In this document: positions 5,894-8,124 of the stretch, in pieces | Layout: each line of letters starts with the position of its first letter | How positions within the stretch are numbered: the stretch's first letter is position 1 | Origin: Holophaga sp. | GTDB lineage: Bacteria; Acidobacteriota; Holophagae; Holophagales; Holophagaceae | Length of the DNA: 8,124 bases | Reading direction: 5' to 3' | Assembly: GCA_030691225.1 (NCBI GenBank) | Contig: JAUYES010000561.1 | Location: forward strand, 1 to 8,124 | Notes under the pieces: model-generated | Told to the model about the DNA's origin: nothing | Databases searched by the model: none | The model's input: the letters and a program-made list of their open reading frames with translations, nothing else | Made by a program: the position numbers and the translations under genes

Positions 5894-7738
5894 CTAGTGC
5901 AGCGGAAATTGTGCGTGCACGGCCGTGCCTTCACCTTCGTTCCGAATCTTAATCTGCCCGTCGTAGCCCACCAATAATTGTTTACAGAAAGGTAGGGAGG
6001 TCCCTGGGCTGCGAATCCCAATGACCACTTGCTGGTGCAATTCATTAAAGGGTTCGAAGGCCATGTCCAATTCCGAGGGAGGAATCGGCCCACCTTCATC
6101 CACCATTTCAAAGTGGAAGTAAGTATCTTCCATCCAGGATCGTATGCGAATCGTGGAGGCTGGGGTTGGACCACTGAAGCCATGCTGAACAAGGTTTTGC
6201 AGCAATTTCGCAAAATCGCCATACACCCCAAAGATGCGATGCTCGCTGGCGGCAAATTCAGTTTCAACTTGGGCGCCTCCGGGGATGATTCCCTCGGCAG
6301 CTAGCAATTCCAGTTCCTGGGCGATGAGGTCGTGCAGATCCAAGTATTCAGGGGTCGAAGGATCGTCCTTGTTGACACGTCGAAGCAAGGCCTTCAACAA
6401 ACCCTCGATCTCAGAAACTGCGTTCCGCATTTCGGCAATGGATTGAGGAGCCCGAAGGCAGGCCTCTTCACCCATGGTGTGCCGAGCCTGAATCAGCTGC
6501 TCCAACTCAAGACTCTGCCGCCCCAGGACCTGCACCGGTGTGACAAGCCGATGCGTGATCTTGTATAGAAGCCCATCCAGCAATTCCCTCCGATCCTGAC
6601 GGCTGAGTTCAGCCTTGGCATGTTGGAGATCCTGATAGGAGCCTTCCATTCGTTCGTAGCTCGAGGCTAGGGCGCGACTGCTTTCCTGGAGACTATGGAT
6701 GAGCTCAGCGTTTTCGATACTCACCAGTGCATGACTGGCATGAAGAGCCATAAGCTCCACTTCGAGAGGCTCGAAGGGCTCCGCACTATCGCGAGAAAGA
6801 GCCCAAAAGCCCCAGATTTCATTGCCAGCCTGGCGGTCCTTCAGCACCAAAAGACTTGTCTCCAAGGCCGGTGACCAGAAACCCAGGGACGCACCCTCAT
6901 CCCAAATTCGATGGCTTCGCAGGGCATTGCCGCAGAGGATCCCATTTTCGGAAAGAAAAAGCATCCGAGAGCAAAAAGGGTGGTCCCTTTGCAGGGCAGG
7001 TGCCACTTCAAATCGATCGCCCTGCCATCGAAAACCTTCCCAATAACCTCCGCTAGGATGCAATCGATAGGCAACGATGTGGCGTGTTCTAACCATGGTG
7101 CGAACTTGATCGAGGACCTTGACGAGGATGACCGCCGGGTCTTGTTCGCCCAACAGCGACTGTCCCAAGCTCAGCAGTCCAGATAGGCTCTGGTTCCGTA
7201 TCTCGAGTTCCCGCTGGGCTGTGGTGAGCTTGCTGTTGGCCTCCTGAACTTCATTCAGCTGAGCTTCGAGGTGATCCAACATCTGCACATTAAAATTCCG
7301 TAATACGGCGCCTTCACGCGACTTATCGACGTGCTCACGATGGCCGGCCAAATAGCCTTCGACCTGCTTCACAAACGTGAAGGGGTCGATGGGCTTGGGA
7401 ATGAAGCCATCGCAACCAGCCACCAGCGCCGTGTCCCGGTCGCTCTTTTGCGTTTTTGCTGTCAACGCCACGATAGGTGTCTGTTTGAGGTCGGAATGTT
7501 GTCTAAATTTTGTGGCAATTTCGAAACCGGAAAGCCCGGGCAGATTGATATCTAGCAAGATGAGATCCGGCTTGATATCCATAGCCATCTCAAACCCCTT
7601 GAGCCCTTCTTCGGCCCAATGCATGACATACCCTGCTTGCGTCAACAACCGTTGCACCAGCCGCCAATTCACGGGGTTATCTTCGATACATAGAATATTG
7701 ATTGGGTGGGTCATCGGGTGGGTCATGGGTTGGGTCAT
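5894..7738 (-). CDS. Response-regulator-type hybrid protein: REC-GAF-DHp-degenerate HATPase (probable pseudokinase)
   Basis: A cytoplasmic two-component protein with no membrane segment. Numbered from an ATG at 7756 the frame has 620 residues; I prefer the ATG at 7738, giving 614, because it overlaps the upstream stop as ATGA. Domains (620 numbering): REC at 19-135 with acidic pair E25/D26, phospho-acceptor D69 in LLDINLPG, T99 and K121; coiled coil at about 155-195; GAF-like domain at about 200-350; second helical stretch at 355-395; DHp-like helix with ITHRLVTP, His402 followed by Arg rather than an acidic residue; and a HATPase-like fold at about 470-620. The ATP-binding boxes are altered: NLVQHG (521-526) has His525 where the N-box Asn belongs, DEGGPI (553-558) lacks the second G1 glycine, and GTSLPF (585-590) replaces GxGLGL. 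It may receive phosphate on D69 from the preceding kinase. Output is unknown. Confidence 0.85.
   Translation of the reverse strand: MTQPMTHPMTHPINILCIEDNPVNWRLVQRLLTQAGYVMHWAEEGLKGFEMAMDIKPDLILLDINLPGLSGFEIATKFRQHSDLKQTPIVALTAKTQKSDRDTALVAGCDGFIPKPIDPFTFVKQVEGYLAGHREHVDKSREGAVLRNFNVQMLDHLEAQLNEVQEANSKLTTAQRELEIRNQSLSGLLSLGQSLLGEQDPAVILVKVLDQVRTMVRTRHIVAYRLHPSGGYWEGFRWQGDRFEVAPALQRDHPFCSRMLFLSENGILCGNALRSHRIWDEGASLGFWSPALETSLLVLKDRQAGNEIWGFWALSRDSAEPFEPLEVELMALHASHALVSIENAELIHSLQESSRALASSYERMEGSYQDLQHAKAELSRQDRRELLDGLLYKITHRLVTPVQVLGRQSLELEQLIQARHTMGEEACLRAPQSIAEMRNAVSEIEGLLKALLRRVNKDDPSTPEYLDLHDLIAQELELLAAEGIIPGGAQVETEFAASEHRIFGVYGDFAKLLQNLVQHGFSGPTPASTIRIRSWMEDTYFHFEMVDEGGPIPPSELDMAFEPFNELHQQVVIGIRSPGTSLPFCKQLLVGYDGQIKIRNEGEGTAVHAQFPLH
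7703..7738 (-). repeat. Three tandem 12-bp units (ATGACCCAnCCn) at the start of the REC-GAF gene
   Basis: Read on the minus strand the units are ATGACCCAACCC, ATGACCCACCCG and ATGACCCACCCA, encoding MTQP, MTHP and MTHP. Each unit begins with an in-frame ATG, so the gene has three candidate starts 12 bases apart (7738, 7726, 7714), just before the REC domain. Only the first overlaps the upstream stop and has a G-rich stretch (TTGGGG) at a suitable distance. Confidence 0.9.
7704..7734 (+). other. G-quadruplex motif on the template strand of the REC-GAF gene
   Basis: The plus strand has six GGG tracts at 7704, 7708, 7716, 7720, 7727 and 7732, separated by loops of 1, 5, 1, 4 and 2 bases. This satisfies the usual four-tract, 1-7 base loop rule with tracts to spare. 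The gene reads on the minus strand, so the G-rich strand is its template and the mRNA is C-rich. The motif is a by-product of the 12-bp repeat; that it folds or has an effect is not shown. Confidence 0.6.
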
Positions 7739-8124
7739 TGGCGCCCCAATTTGCACAAGGGAATTTCCACGGTGAAGGTTGAGCCCTTCCCCTTTTGGCT
7801 ATCGACCCGAATCGCGCCATGCATTAAACCGATCAGGCGCTGGGACAAAGCGAGCCCAAGTCCCGTGCCGCCAAATCGCCGAGTGATGCTCCCATCCACT
7901 TGCTGGAAGGGGCGGAAAAGGCGGGTCATTTCTTCGGCACTCATACCGATGCCCGTATCCCGAATGGCCACATACAAAAGCTCACGGTCCCGTTCGACCG
8001 TAACCCGAACGGAGCCTCGCTCGGTAAATTTGATAGCATTCCCAATAAGATTCGTGAACACCTGTTTCAATCGGGCTGGGTCTCCCATCACTCGCACATC
8101 CTCCCAACCCGGAGATTCAAAACT
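7735..8124 (-). CDS. Sensor histidine kinase, C-terminal HATPase domain (5' part outside window)
   Basis: The last 129 residues of a histidine kinase; the frame is open to the window edge, so the GTG at 8097 is an internal Val. The catalytic ATP-binding domain has all its boxes: N-box [12 protein letters not shown]1 box DTGIGM, F-box FRPF, and G2 box [10 protein letters not shown], in the arrangement [19 protein letters not shown] typical of the BarA-like hybrid kinases. It ends soon after FTVEIPL, with no receiver domain attached after the kinase core. Sensor, membrane and H-box regions are not visible. Its TGA stop overlaps the ATG of the REC-GAF gene (ATGA, 7738-7735), so the kinase and the separate receiver protein are probably translated as a pair and could form one phosphorelay. 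Confidence 0.93.
   Translation of the reverse strand, partial: SFESPGWEDVRVMGDPARLKQVFTNLIGNAIKFTERGSVRVTVERDRELLYVAIRDTGIGMSAEEMTRLFRPFQQVDGSITRRFGGTGLGLALSQRLIGLMHGAIRVDSQKGKGSTFTVEIPLCKLGRQ

Noticed and set aside
7739..7756. ATG at 7756 as start of the REC-GAF gene
   Set aside because: It would lie further inside the kinase gene; the ATG at 7738 overlaps the kinase stop exactly as ATGA and is the more likely coupled start, though the earlier one cannot be excluded.

Overview
The window comes from a diderm bacterium with moderately GC-rich DNA (estimated by eye, not counted). Coding density is very high and the longest gap between genes is about 35 bases. The combination of an MCE lipid-transport operon, a DUF116 protein, a UbiA-type prenyltransferase and a hybrid two-component cluster points away from the Enterobacterales. 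It suggests something like Acidobacteriota (Holophaga/Geothrix type) or a deltaproteobacterial-type lineage. This placement is an inference and not firm.

Plus strand, 1 to 5878: seven tightly packed genes that look like one transcription unit. They are the 3' end of glmU (UDP-GlcNAc biosynthesis), an MlaE-type permease, an MlaF-type ATPase, a long MCE (MlaD-type) protein, a DUF116 membrane protein, a UbiA-family prenyltransferase, and a short PgeF/YfiH peptidoglycan-editing protein. All with known functions concern the envelope: precursor synthesis, phospholipid transport between membranes, prenyl-lipid chemistry and peptidoglycan quality control.

The MCE protein is the most interesting part. 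After its inner-membrane anchor and single MCE domain it carries a long helical stretch, then a C-terminal domain of about 180 residues with some ten amphipathic beta-strands. This is the layout expected of an MlaD fused to an outer-membrane beta-barrel, which could span the periplasm without a soluble MlaC shuttle. No mlaC, mlaB or mlaA lies in the visible part of the cluster.

Minus strand, 8124 down to 5894: two signalling genes that converge on the envelope operon with 15 bases between stop codons. The first is the C-terminal end of an intact-looking histidine kinase, cut by the window edge. It overlaps by ATGA the start of a REC-GAF-DHp-HATPase protein whose H-box, N-box and glycine boxes are all altered, so it looks like a pseudokinase or a divergent output/adaptor protein. 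Its start lies in a 12-bp tandem repeat that supplies three in-frame ATGs and forms a six-tract G-quadruplex motif on the template strand.

No RNA genes, insertion sequences, CRISPR arrays or clear intrinsic terminators were seen.
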